Shown here: positions 25,424-33,230 of the stretch, in pieces
Layout of the letters: each line of letters opens with the position of its first letter
How positions within the stretch are numbered: the first letter of the stretch is position 1
DNA from: Mesorhizobium sp. WSM2240
Lineage (GTDB): Bacteria > Pseudomonadota > Alphaproteobacteria > Rhizobiales > Rhizobiaceae
Reading direction: 5' to 3'
Length of the DNA stretch: 64,000 nt
Assembly (NCBI RefSeq): GCF_040438645.1
Contig: NZ_CP159253.1
Coordinates: 3,162,001-3,226,000, forward strand
Made by a program: the position numbers and the translations under genes
The notes under the pieces: model-generated
What the model saw: only the letters and a program-made list of their open reading frames with translations
Databases searched by the model: none
Told to the model about the DNA's origin: nothing

Positions 25424-26517
25424 TGGTCCACGACATCTTCCAAGGTCGCGATCTGGCCCGAATGCATATAGGGCGGGCGGGTGGCGGCGCCGCGCAGGGA
25501 CGGTGTCTTGTAGGCGCGCTTCAGCGCCTCGCCCGACTTGACCATGAAGCGCAACTCGCCGCAGGCGTCCTCGCCGCCGTCGCGAAATACGCCGAAGCAG
25601 TTGAACGGATCTGCGGAAACCTTGGCGACAGCCGTCTCGCGGCCGCGGTCTTCGGGCAGTCCCTTCGCCGCCGGAACGCCGGTATTGTGGAAATGATCAT
25701 CGGTGAAGCGCGGGCCGTTGTGGCAGGTCACGCAATCGGCCTTGCCGATGAAGAGCTTCAGCCCATGGATTTCCTCGTCCGACAAAGCCGCCTCGCCTTC
25801 CGGTTCACGCCCGGCTGCCACCGCATCGGCGAATTTGTCGAAGCGCGTCGGCTCATGGACGATCGATCGCTCGAAGGCGGCGATCGCCTTGCCCAGATTG
25901 GCGAACACCTCGTCGATCCCGGCCCGCTGCTCCCCTGTCATCCCCTTCCAGGCCGCCTTTTCGGCCTCGGTGCCCAGCGGGCCTGCGTCGTCGGGCAACC
26001 CCGAAAGGTCCGGCAGCGGCCCGAAAATTCTCTCATAGCGGTCGCCGAACTCCCGGCTGACGAAATGCGCGTAGGCAGTGCGGTTGCCGGCATGTTCGCG
26101 CTCGTCTTCGAGCGGCCCGAGCGCCTGCGACCACAGGCTGTCCTTTCGCCCGTCCCAGAAGAACCAGGGGCTTCGCGCCACGCCGGCGAGCGGCATGGTG
26201 CGCCGGTTGGTGGTCCCAACCCCGACTGCGAGCGGCCGGTCGTCCTGGAACTGGCGATCGAGGAGATGACAGGTCGCGCACGACACATTGCCGTCGCGGC
26301 TGAGCCGCTGCTCGAAGAACAGCGTCGCCCCGAAGGCGGCCGCCGCCGGCAGATCGGCGTAGCGGTTCGTCGGGTCCGGCTGCAGCGGCGGCAGCGCCGA
26401 AAGCGACAGCGAGCCGATGACCGCCCTCTCCTGCTCTGTGAAATCAGACCCGCTACAGCCGTCGAGCGTCAGGACCGCTACAAGTCCAACCGCCAATATG
26501 ACAGGCCGCGGCAGCAT
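25312..26517 (-). CDS. diheme cytochrome c peroxidase family protein (MauG/MbnH-like)
   Basis: Periplasmic, probably lipid-anchored diheme protein of the CcpA/MauG family. These reduce hydrogen peroxide or oxidise partner proteins. It has 401 residues with two heme-binding motifs, CATCH at 80-84 and CVTCH at 262-266. The N terminus is a signal with a lipobox-like LTLDGC (Cys21). Distal features such as NRRTMPLAGVARSPWFFWDGR and KTPSLRGAATRPPYMHSGQ are those of the family. Its ATG is 6 bp from the stop of the YtkA-like gene, so the two form an operon. The C-terminal end abuts the orphan leader. Confidence 0.88.
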   Translation of the reverse strand: MLPRPVILAVGLVAVLTLDGCSGSDFTEQERAVIGSLSLSALPPLQPDPTNRYADLPAAAAFGATLFFEQRLSRDGNVSCATCHLLDRQFQDDRPLAVGVGTTNRRTMPLAGVARSPWFFWDGRKDSLWSQALGPLEDEREHAGNRTAYAHFVSREFGDRYERIFGPLPDLSGLPDDAGPLGTEAEKAAWKGMTGEQRAGIDEVFANLGKAIAAFERSIVHEPTRFDKFADAVAAGREPEGEAALSDEEIHGLKLFIGKADCVTCHNGPRFTDDHFHNTGVPAAKGLPEDRGRETAVAKVSADPFNCFGVFRDGGEDACGELRFMVKSGEALKRAYKTPSLRGAATRPPYMHSGQIATLEDVVDHYNTAPASPQGTSELHPLGLSERERAALIAFLKTLAE

Positions 26518-26523
26518 GGTCGA

Positions 26524-26967
26524 TCAAAGCGTCAGGTTGAAGACGGCTTCGTCAGCCGCGTCAGAGGTCGAGATGGCAAACCGCAGGACCCACCAACCGC
26601 TCATGTTGAACTTCACGCCTTCGACGCGGTAGCGGCCATCGCCGAGATGGCCTGTAATCTGGGGGCTGGTGGGAAGGCCATGACCATGCTGCGGCATGCC
26701 GCCATCCACCGCGATGCTGGCGTCCTCCACAGGCGTTCCATCAGGCTGCTGGATAGTCAGCACCCACGAATGCATCTCGCCCTGCTCGAACGACCCGGCT
26801 TCCGGTTCGACGGAAGCGAGAAATACACCCTTTTCCGTGGCCTTAGATCGGGAGAGATCGAGGTCGGCCGGCGGCGCCATCATATGCATGGCCACCATGC
26901 CGCCGGCAACGACGACGACGGCGAGCGCAACAGCGGCCACAAGCAGGCTTTTCCGGGTGAGTTTCAT
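26524..26967 (-). CDS. membrane-anchored YtkA/FixH-like domain protein
   Basis: A protein of 147 residues with an N-terminal membrane segment (about 8-28, LLVAAVALAVVVVAGGMVAM) and a periplasmic beta-sandwich domain of the YtkA/FixH type. The domain shows HSWVLTIQQPDGTPVEDASI, then GGMPQHGHGLPTSPQITGHL, then MSGWWVLRFAIS. The histidine/methionine-rich loop MPQHGHG suggests metal binding, probably copper. The start at 26967 has GAGGA upstream. It is co-transcribed with the diheme peroxidase; the pair recalls MbnP/MbnH-type partners, in which the peroxidase modifies a copper-binding protein. That link is inference. Confidence 0.7.
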   Translation of the reverse strand: MKLTRKSLLVAAVALAVVVVAGGMVAMHMMAPPADLDLSRSKATEKGVFLASVEPEAGSFEQGEMHSWVLTIQQPDGTPVEDASIAVDGGMPQHGHGLPTSPQITGHLGDGRYRVEGVKFNMSGWWVLRFAISTSDAADEAVFNLTL

Positions 26968-27127
26968 GCACTTGTCCTCGCTGGCCGCCAAATTCCGTTG
27001 CAGGGCGTAAGGCTTACACCTGCTGGAAGGTCAAGGACAATTTTTGCGCGCGCTTGCATCGGCCAAATTGTTATCCGCAACCGGCATCATGCAGTATAGA
27101 GGGAATCGTCAGCGAAGGAGGAACTGT

Positions 27128-28048
27128 ATGGCGCACGGCATTGCGGCAGTCGGCGAGTGCATGATCGAACTGTCGAGCCAGGGCAGCAGCCTGTGGCGAA
27201 TGGCCTATGCCGGCGACACCTTCAACACGCTCTGGGCGATGCGCGCGCTGATGCCGGGCCATCATGTCGACTACGTCTCCGCCTTCGGCGACGATCCGTT
27301 CTCGAACGGCCAGATCGAATTCTTCAAATCCCATGATATCGGCATCGCGAACAGCCCGATCCTGCCGGGGGCGCGGCCGGGGCTCTATGCGATCACGCTC
27401 ACCGGGGCCGAGCGCTCCTTCACTTATTGGCGCAACGACGCGGCCGCCCGCCGGCTCGCCGATGATCCCCTTGCCTTGTCGAAAAGCCTTGAAAACCGGG
27501 AGCTTATCTACTTTTCCGGAATCACTTTGGCAATTCTGGCGGAGCCGGCGCGGCGCGTCTTTCTCGATGCTGTGGCCAAGGCGCGCGAGCACGGCGCCCA
27601 CATAGCCTTCGATCCCAATTACCGGCCAAAACTGTGGCCGGATGCTACCGTCGCGCGCGCTGCGATCGACGAGGCGCTGGCCGTCACCGATATTGCGCTG
27701 CCGACATTCCCGGACGAGGAGGTGCTGTTCGGCGATCCGTCCCTGGAGGCAACGGCAAGACGGCTGGAGCATGCCGGCGCAGCCGAAGTCGTGGTCAAGA
27801 ACGGCGAGCAGCCGGCGCTGATCCTCCATTACGGCGACACGTTCGAATCGCCTGCCATTCATGTGGCGAGCCCGGTCGACACGACCGGAGCGGGAGACAG
27901 CTTCAACGGCGCCTATCTCGCGGCCCGCCTGCTCGGGCTCGCACCCGCCGAAGCCGCCAAGCGCGCTCACCGCGTCGCAGCGACCGTTGTGCAGGTGCGC
28001 GGCGCGCTGGCGCCGTTCGAACTTCTCAAGCTGGCCTTCGACCGGTAG
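27128..28048 (+). CDS. kdgK: 2-keto-3-deoxygluconate kinase, PfkB family
   Basis: Sugar kinase of the PfkB/ribokinase family; best fit is KDG kinase of the Entner-Doudoroff branch for uronate use. It has 306 residues. The N-terminal block GECMIELS is followed by YAGDTFNTLWAM, a typical KdgK feature. The ATP-binding signature DTTGAGDSFNGAY with its catalytic Asp lies near residue 255. The ATG at 27128 has AAGGAGG upstream and the longer frame is rejected. It is convergent with galM, which also acts on sugars, but no uronate pathway genes lie nearby. Substrate is inferred from family resemblance. Confidence 0.82.
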   Translation: MAHGIAAVGECMIELSSQGSSLWRMAYAGDTFNTLWAMRALMPGHHVDYVSAFGDDPFSNGQIEFFKSHDIGIANSPILPGARPGLYAITLTGAERSFTYWRNDAAARRLADDPLALSKSLENRELIYFSGITLAILAEPARRVFLDAVAKAREHGAHIAFDPNYRPKLWPDATVARAAIDEALAVTDIALPTFPDEEVLFGDPSLEATARRLEHAGAAEVVVKNGEQPALILHYGDTFESPAIHVASPVDTTGAGDSFNGAYLAARLLGLAPAEAAKRAHRVAATVVQVRGALAPFELLKLAFDR

Positions 28049-28058
28049 CCTTAGCCGG

Positions 28059-29078
28059 TCAGACTCGCCTGAACCGATATTCCGTCGTCTGGCGATAGGT
28101 TTCGCCCGGCAGCAGAGTCGCCTGCGGAAAATACGGCCGGTTGGGCGAATCCGGCCAGGTCTGCGGCTCCAGGCAAAAGCCTGAAAACTTTCCGTAGCGC
28201 CGGCCGCCGAGTCCTGCCGCGTCGGGGTTCAGGTGCTGGCCGATGTAAAATTGCAGGCCGGGCTCGGTGGTCCAGACTTCCATCTCGACGCCGGACGAAG
28301 CGCCTTGCATCCAGGCGGCTTGCCTGAGGGGGCCGCGTGCGGCCGCAAGGCAGAAATTATGGTCGTACTCGAGTTGCTCGCCCTCGCTTTCCATGCGGAT
28401 GGTGCGGGCCAGGCGAAAATCGAACGGCGTCGCGTCGACAGGCCGGACCACCCCTGTCGGGATCAAGGAATCGTCGACCGGAAGGTAGGCTGAGGCGTTG
28501 ACCGTCATCCGATGGTCGAGAATGTCGCCGCTGCCGCCGTCGTCGAGATTGAAGTAGGAGTGATGAGCGAGATTGCACAAAGTCGGCGCGTCCGACGTCG
28601 CAGTGAGTTCGATGGACAACACACCGGGGTTCTGAAGCTTGTAGGTGCAGCGGACGTCGAGCGCGCCCGGAAATCCCATCGCCCCATCGGGGTCGCGCAG
28701 GAAAAGCGTCACGAAATCTTCGCCCGCTTCGTCGATCTCCCATATGCGCCTGAAATAGCCGTTGGAGCCGCCATGCAGGCCGTGCTTTTCGGGATGCTCG
28801 GCATCGATCTGGCAATGCTGGCCGGCGATGATGAAGCGACCGTTGCGGATGCGGTTGGCATGGCGGCCCACAATCGCGCCAAAATAGGGCGAGAGCGCCG
28901 GATAGTCGTCAAACCGGTCGAAGCCGAGAACCAGAGGCGCATCGTGGCCGGCGAGCCGCAGATCCTGCACCACCGCGCCCCAGCCAAGGATTTTAGCCGA
29001 CAGGCCGCCGCCGGCGATCGAAACCCGCCGCACGGCCTCGCCCTCACCCGTCGTCCCGAAGACTTCGTCGTCCGCCAT
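28059..29078 (-). CDS. galM: aldose 1-epimerase
   Basis: Mutarotase that interconverts alpha and beta anomers of galactose or other aldoses in the cytoplasm. It has 339 residues from the ATG at 29078 (three codons inside the longer frame). Active-site histidines are visible in the family blocks PYFGAIVGRHANRIRNG (first His) and NLAHHSYFNLDD (second His). The catalytic Glu lies near the C terminus in SGFCLEPQTWPDSPN. The gene is followed by, and convergent to, kdgK. The gap of 38 bp to the dehydrogenase gene upstream on the same strand suggests a shared transcript. Confidence 0.92.
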   Translation of the reverse strand: MADDEVFGTTGEGEAVRRVSIAGGGLSAKILGWGAVVQDLRLAGHDAPLVLGFDRFDDYPALSPYFGAIVGRHANRIRNGRFIIAGQHCQIDAEHPEKHGLHGGSNGYFRRIWEIDEAGEDFVTLFLRDPDGAMGFPGALDVRCTYKLQNPGVLSIELTATSDAPTLCNLAHHSYFNLDDGGSGDILDHRMTVNASAYLPVDDSLIPTGVVRPVDATPFDFRLARTIRMESEGEQLEYDHNFCLAAARGPLRQAAWMQGASSGVEMEVWTTEPGLQFYIGQHLNPDAAGLGGRRYGKFSGFCLEPQTWPDSPNRPYFPQATLLPGETYRQTTEYRFRRV

Positions 29079-29116
29079 TGCGCCCACCCATCGGATTGCG
29101 TTGAAGTCGAGCAGCC

Positions 29117-30574
29117 TCAGAGGCCGAGGCCGCCGATGCAGACATATTTGGTGTCGAGATAATCTTCGATGCCCTGATGGCCGCCTTCCTTGCCGAGGCC
29201 CGACTCCTTCACGCCGCCGAACGGCGCCTCGACAGTAGTGATCAGGCCTTCATTGACGCCGACCATGCCATATTTCAGCCCTTCCATGACGCGGAATGCC
29301 CGACCGAGATCGCCGGTGTAGAAATAGCAGGCAAGGCCGAATTCGGTGTCGTTGGCGAGCCGGACGGCCTCTTCTTCGGTGTCAAACCTGAAGACAGGCG
29401 CGACAGGTCCGAAGATCTCTTCCTTCATGAAGCGCATCTTCGGCGTCGCACCGGAGATCACCGTCGGCTCGAAAAACGAGCCACCCAACGCATGCCGCTT
29501 GCCGCCGGCGACCACCTTGCCGCCATTGGCTTTGGCGTCGTCGATGAATTCCTCGACCTTGGCGACTGCCTTGTCGTCGATCAGCGGCCCTTGCGTGGTG
29601 CCTTGGTCAAGGCCGGGGCCGACTTTGAGTTTCGCCGTCGCGGCGGCGAATTTCTCCACAAACGCATCATAGATGCCTGCCTGCACGAAGAAGCGGTTTG
29701 TGCAGACGCAGGTCTGGCCGGAATTCCGGTATTTGGCGACGATTGCCCCCTCGACCGCACGGTCGATATCGGCGTCGTCGAAAACGAGAAACGGCGCATT
29801 GCCGCCGAGCTCCATCGACACCTTCTTGACCGTCGAGGCGCATTTCTGGATCAGAATCTTGCCGATCTCCGTGGAGCCGGTGAAGGTCAGCTTGCGCACC
29901 AGCGGATTGGCGCAGATTTCGTCGCCGATCTCGCCGGCCGAACCGGTGACGATATTGACGACGCCCTCGGGGAAGCCGACCTCTTCGCAGAGCGCGCCCC
30001 AGGCAAGGCCCGAATACGGCGTCTGCGAAGCAGGCTTGACGACGGCGGTGCAGCCGGCAGCCAAAGCCGGTCCGATCTTTCGCGCCAGCATCGAGGATGG
30101 AAAATTCCACGGCGTGATCGCAGCTATGACGCCGACCGGCTGCTTGGTGACGATGATGCGGCGGTCGGCCCATGGCGACGGAACGACGTCGCCGTAAGTG
30201 CGGCGGCCCTCCTCGGCGAACCAAAGAATATAGGCGGCCGAAATCGCGACTTCGCCCTTGGCCTCGAACAGCGCCTTGCCCTGCTCCATGGTCAGCAGTT
30301 CGGCCAGCGAATCCTGATTGTCCATGATCGCGTCGTGCAGCTTGCGCAGCAGTTTCGAGCGCTCCAGCGCCGAAGTCTTGCGCCAGCCCTGGAATGCCTG
30401 GTCAGCCGCCTCGATGGCGCGGCGGGTCTCGGCGGCGCCGGATTTCGGCACGGTGCCAAGCTTCTGGCCGTTGGCCGGATTGATCACGTCGATCGTCGCG
30501 CCGGAATCGGCCTGAACCCATTTGCCGCCGATGAGGTTTGCCTGGCGCATGTAGTGGCTGGTTTTCTGGAGCAT
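29117..30574 (-). CDS. gabD: NAD(P)-dependent succinate-semialdehyde dehydrogenase
   Basis: Aldehyde dehydrogenase of the GabD group that oxidises succinate semialdehyde to succinate at the end of the GABA shunt. It has 485 residues. Visible are the cofactor-side block TPWNFPSSMLARKIGPALA, the Rossmann motif FTGSTEIGKIL, the general base in SMELGGNAP and the catalytic cysteine in NSGQTCVCTNRF. The two Cys in CVC are typical of GabD-like enzymes. The ATG at 30574 has GAGAGG upstream; 39 extra upstream codons are rejected. No GABA aminotransferase is adjacent, although a class III aminotransferase lies at 61755. Confidence 0.85.
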   Translation of the reverse strand: MLQKTSHYMRQANLIGGKWVQADSGATIDVINPANGQKLGTVPKSGAAETRRAIEAADQAFQGWRKTSALERSKLLRKLHDAIMDNQDSLAELLTMEQGKALFEAKGEVAISAAYILWFAEEGRRTYGDVVPSPWADRRIIVTKQPVGVIAAITPWNFPSSMLARKIGPALAAGCTAVVKPASQTPYSGLAWGALCEEVGFPEGVVNIVTGSAGEIGDEICANPLVRKLTFTGSTEIGKILIQKCASTVKKVSMELGGNAPFLVFDDADIDRAVEGAIVAKYRNSGQTCVCTNRFFVQAGIYDAFVEKFAAATAKLKVGPGLDQGTTQGPLIDDKAVAKVEEFIDDAKANGGKVVAGGKRHALGGSFFEPTVISGATPKMRFMKEEIFGPVAPVFRFDTEEEAVRLANDTEFGLACYFYTGDLGRAFRVMEGLKYGMVGVNEGLITTVEAPFGGVKESGLGKEGGHQGIEDYLDTKYVCIGGLGL

Positions 30575-30753
30575 TGGTCGCCTCTCATCAGCGCGCTGTG
30601 GCGCTGTTCCGGAATTGTTGGACGAATGGCGGCTCCTGCGGCCGCGACCGTTTTTCAGAACCGACCATCCGCCATTCGCGTTGCCGGGCAATCTCTTACT
30701 CCAGCGCCCGCCGCGCGATCAATCGCAATGATCCGCCGCTTGCTGGTCCAGTC

Positions 30754-30819
30754 CTAGCCGAAAACCGCCTACGCGACGGTCAGGCAAAACGCGGTGGTGA
30801 CGACGGCGTAGGCGGTGCC
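30754..30819 (-). pseudogene. remnant of the 3' end of an AEC transporter gene
   Basis: These 66 bases match, at about 55 of 66 positions, the last 22 codons of the intact AEC gene (31190-31255). Read on the minus strand they give GTAYAVVTTAFCLTVA, a TAG, then AVFG and the same final TAG. Changes are mostly at third codon positions, so this was once a coding paralogue or duplicate. The rest of 30575-30898 shows no gene and no clear signal. The scrap and the live gene bracket a small unknown gene at 30899. Confidence 0.7.
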
Positions 30820-30898
30820 TTGATTTCAAGCTTTCGGCTCGCAAATCCAATCTCCGTGTGGGATACAAACAGGCTTGCCGGCCACAGAGTTCGACAGA

Positions 30899-31174
30899 AT
30901 GGCTTTCGTTGTTTGTGCCTTGGGCGTCGCCGCCATCTATTTCGTTGTCTACCGCATCTCGAAGCGGCTGGGCATGTCGAATAATACGACCGTGTTGGTC
31001 GATACGACATACGAATCTTTCAAGGAAAGACGTTTCAAAGTTCCGGTCAGGCAAATCACAATCGGCAGTTTCCGCAACGTTCTCTATGGCTGCGCAATCT
31101 TGGCGATATTGATGGGCTGCATGCTATTGGTATTTCTGGTCATTCTTATTTTGCAGCAAACGGGAGCGGCGTAG
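30899..31174 (+). CDS. small two-helix membrane protein, unknown
   Basis: Not recognised. The product is 91 residues with two membrane segments, at about 3-20 (FVVCALGVAAIYFVVYRI) and 62-85 (VLYGCAILAILMGCMLLVFL). A charged, cytoplasmic-looking loop lies between them (SKRLGMSNNTTVLVDTT, FKERRFKVPVRQ). The base use is less GC-biased than in neighbouring genes. The start has no good Shine-Dalgarno; an alternative TTG lies at 30875. It is bracketed by the AEC remnant and the live AEC gene, so it may have been inserted or carried in by a duplication. A real gene is somewhat more likely than not. Confidence 0.45.
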   Translation: MAFVVCALGVAAIYFVVYRISKRLGMSNNTTVLVDTTYESFKERRFKVPVRQITIGSFRNVLYGCAILAILMGCMLLVFLVILILQQTGAA

Positions 31175-31189
31175 TCGGTTCAGTATCCC

Positions 31190-32134
31190 CTAGCCGAAAA
31201 CCGCCTGCGCGACGGTCAGCCAGAAAGCCGTGGTCACGACCGCACAGGCCGTGGCGATCGTCAACTGGTTGGAGGCCAGCCCCTGCCCCGTGCCGAATTG
31301 CATCGCAATGAGGTAGGAATTGACGCCGGACGGCAGCGCAGCGGCCGCGACGGCGACCTTGGCCGAAAGCGGCGGCAGGCCGAGCAGCATCGCCATGCCC
31401 AGCGCCACCGCCGGCATCAGGAAGAGCTTGAGCGCGGTGAGCGTGAGCGCCGGCCGGATGTTTCCCGACAATCCGAATTTCCGCAGGCCGAATCCCATCG
31501 CAAACAGCGCCACGGGGCCGGCGATGTCGGCAAGCGCATCGACCAGCCGGGCAGCGAGCCCGGGCAGCGCCATACCCGTCGCACGCCATATCAGGCCGGC
31601 GAGGATGCCGATGACCAACGGATTGACGAAGATCTTGCGGAGGAACTCCCTGACGATCTGGAGAGGATGGACGCCGCCGCCGCGCCCGAAAATCTCGAAA
31701 AGAATGATAGACGCCATCAGCATCGTCGGCAGATGCACTGAGAGGATGAGCGAGAGGATCTCGAAACCTTCCTGCCCGAAGATGCCGAGCATGAAGGGAG
31801 CACCGAGCAGCAGAAGGTTCGAGAACGAGGCCGCGACGCCGCCGACGACCCCCGCCTGCGCCTCTCGTCCAAAAACACGGGTGGTTACGAGATGACCGCA
31901 GGTCCAGACGACAGCCACTGAGACAAAATAGGTCGCCCAGAGCGACCACGGGGCCGCACCATGGAAGTCTGCCTTTACCATCGTGCGGAACAGCAGCAAC
32001 GGCAGCGCCACGCCGACGGCAAATTGCGACAGCGCGTCTCCAGTTTCGGCTTTGAGATAGCCGGTCAGCCCGGCAAGGTAGCCGAGCGCGACGAGCGCGA
32101 AGACGAACAGCACGGTTTCGGTGAGCGGAGACAT
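31190..32134 (-). CDS. AEC family transporter
   Basis: Full-length auxin efflux carrier family permease, 314 residues with about ten membrane segments in two halves. Examples are VLFVFALVALGYLAGLTGYL at the start and VVTTAFWLTVAQAVFG at the end. The crossover region LLLLGAPFMLGIFG and the second-half LPSGVNSYLIAMQFG contain the helix-breaking glycines and prolines of the fold. Such transporters often export malonate, malate or similar acids; the substrate is not determined here. The start is placed at 32134 (MSPLTETVLF), with the frame open to 32179. Confidence 0.88.
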   Translation of the reverse strand: MSPLTETVLFVFALVALGYLAGLTGYLKAETGDALSQFAVGVALPLLLFRTMVKADFHGAAPWSLWATYFVSVAVVWTCGHLVTTRVFGREAQAGVVGGVAASFSNLLLLGAPFMLGIFGQEGFEILSLILSVHLPTMLMASIILFEIFGRGGGVHPLQIVREFLRKIFVNPLVIGILAGLIWRATGMALPGLAARLVDALADIAGPVALFAMGFGLRKFGLSGNIRPALTLTALKLFLMPAVALGMAMLLGLPPLSAKVAVAAAALPSGVNSYLIAMQFGTGQGLASNQLTIATACAVVTTAFWLTVAQAVFG

Positions 32135-32237
32135 GCCGCCTGATAGGCGAGCGGAGAAAGCGGCGCAACCACCTGTCAAAGCTTGTCTTTCAATCGACTT
32201 TCGCGTCCCTATATCATCCTAGCGCTAAGGATCCTGA

Positions 32238-32792
32238 ATGCGTCGAGCCTTGATTGTCCTTCTTTCGCTGCTCGCCTTTGCCCCGGCCGAAGCCACCGAG
32301 GCCGGCTGGGCGCTGCTGCGCGAAGGCGAGCAGGTGGTGCTGCTGAGCCATGCCATGTCGCCAGGAGCTGCCGAACCGGCACGCTTCAAGATCGACGATT
32401 GCAGTACGCAACGAAGGCTGTCGGATCGCGGCCAGCAGCAGGCGCGCAAGATCGGCGCGCTGTTCCTGGCGCGCGCGGCGCCGACCGAGCGGGTGCTTTC
32501 GAGCCGCTACTGCCGTGCGCTCGAGACCGCCCGCCTTGCATTCAGCGACAACGATCCGGAGCCCATGGAAGCGCTCGACCTTCTGAGCACAGACGAGAAG
32601 ACGGTCGAGGCGCAGAACAAAGCCGTGATCGACGAGATTCGCGCCTATTCCGGCTCGGGCAATCTCATCCTCATCACCCATCGGGAGAACATCAAGGCGC
32701 TGACCGGCGTCACCGCCCGGGAGGGCGAGGCGATAATCGTAAGGGCCAACGACCAAGGCCTGGACGTCATCGGCCGCATCATTTTCAATTGA
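32238..32792 (+). CDS. secreted histidine-phosphatase-fold protein with altered RHG motif
   Basis: Periplasmic protein of the histidine phosphatase superfamily, 184 residues with a signal peptide of about 19 residues. The fold is clear: QVVLLSHAM (35-40), the helix LSDRGQQQARKIGALF, SSRYCRALETARLAF and the second histidine in LILITHREN. The nucleophile His38 is kept, but the arginine that precedes it in the usual LxRHG/A motif is Ser37. Since that arginine holds the phosphate, activity may be weak or changed. It lies 110 bp before acpXL in the same direction and might share its transcription. Lipid A or envelope phosphate is a possible target by context only. Confidence 0.75.
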   Translation: MRRALIVLLSLLAFAPAEATEAGWALLREGEQVVLLSHAMSPGAAEPARFKIDDCSTQRRLSDRGQQQARKIGALFLARAAPTERVLSSRYCRALETARLAFSDNDPEPMEALDLLSTDEKTVEAQNKAVIDEIRAYSGSGNLILITHRENIKALTGVTAREGEAIIVRANDQGLDVIGRIIFN

Positions 32793-32902
32793 GACCTGCG
32801 GGGACGCACGGAGGATAGGGTCTTTTCCTGCCGGGAAAAACCGATTAGAGAGCCGGACCAAACATACGCGGAGTCTCCCGCCCGCAAATCGAAGGAAAAA
32901 TC

Positions 32903-33187
32903 GTGTCAACGACATTCGACAAAGTCGCAAACATCATCGCCGAAACGAGCGAGATTGATCGCGACACAATCACACCCGACAGCCACACCATCGACGATCT
33001 AGGCATAGACAGCCTCGATTTCCTCGACATCGTCTTTGCGATCGACAAGGAATTCGGCATCAAAGTGCCGCTCGAAAAGTGGACGCAGGACGTGAATGAC
33101 GGCAAGGCGTCCACAGACGAATATTTCCTGATGAAGAACCTGTGCGCGAAGATCGACGGCCTCGTCGCGGCGAAGACCGCCGCCTGA
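32903..33187 (+). CDS. acpXL: acyl carrier protein AcpXL for very-long-chain fatty acids
   Basis: Dedicated acyl carrier protein on which the 28-carbon hydroxy acid of rhizobial lipid A is built. It has 94 residues, longer than the housekeeping ACP (about 78). The phosphopantetheine site is S37 in [15 protein letters not shown]. The extension [19 protein letters not shown] is typical of AcpXL. The start is GTG at 32903 with GAAGGA upstream. First gene of the cluster acpXL, two ketosynthases, an alcohol dehydrogenase and lpxXL. Confidence 0.95.
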   Translation: MSTTFDKVANIIAETSEIDRDTITPDSHTIDDLGIDSLDFLDIVFAIDKEFGIKVPLEKWTQDVNDGKASTDEYFLMKNLCAKIDGLVAAKTAA

Positions 33188-33230
33188 TTCCTCCAACGGG
33201 ACAGAGCGCCTTAACCCGAAACGACCGCCC

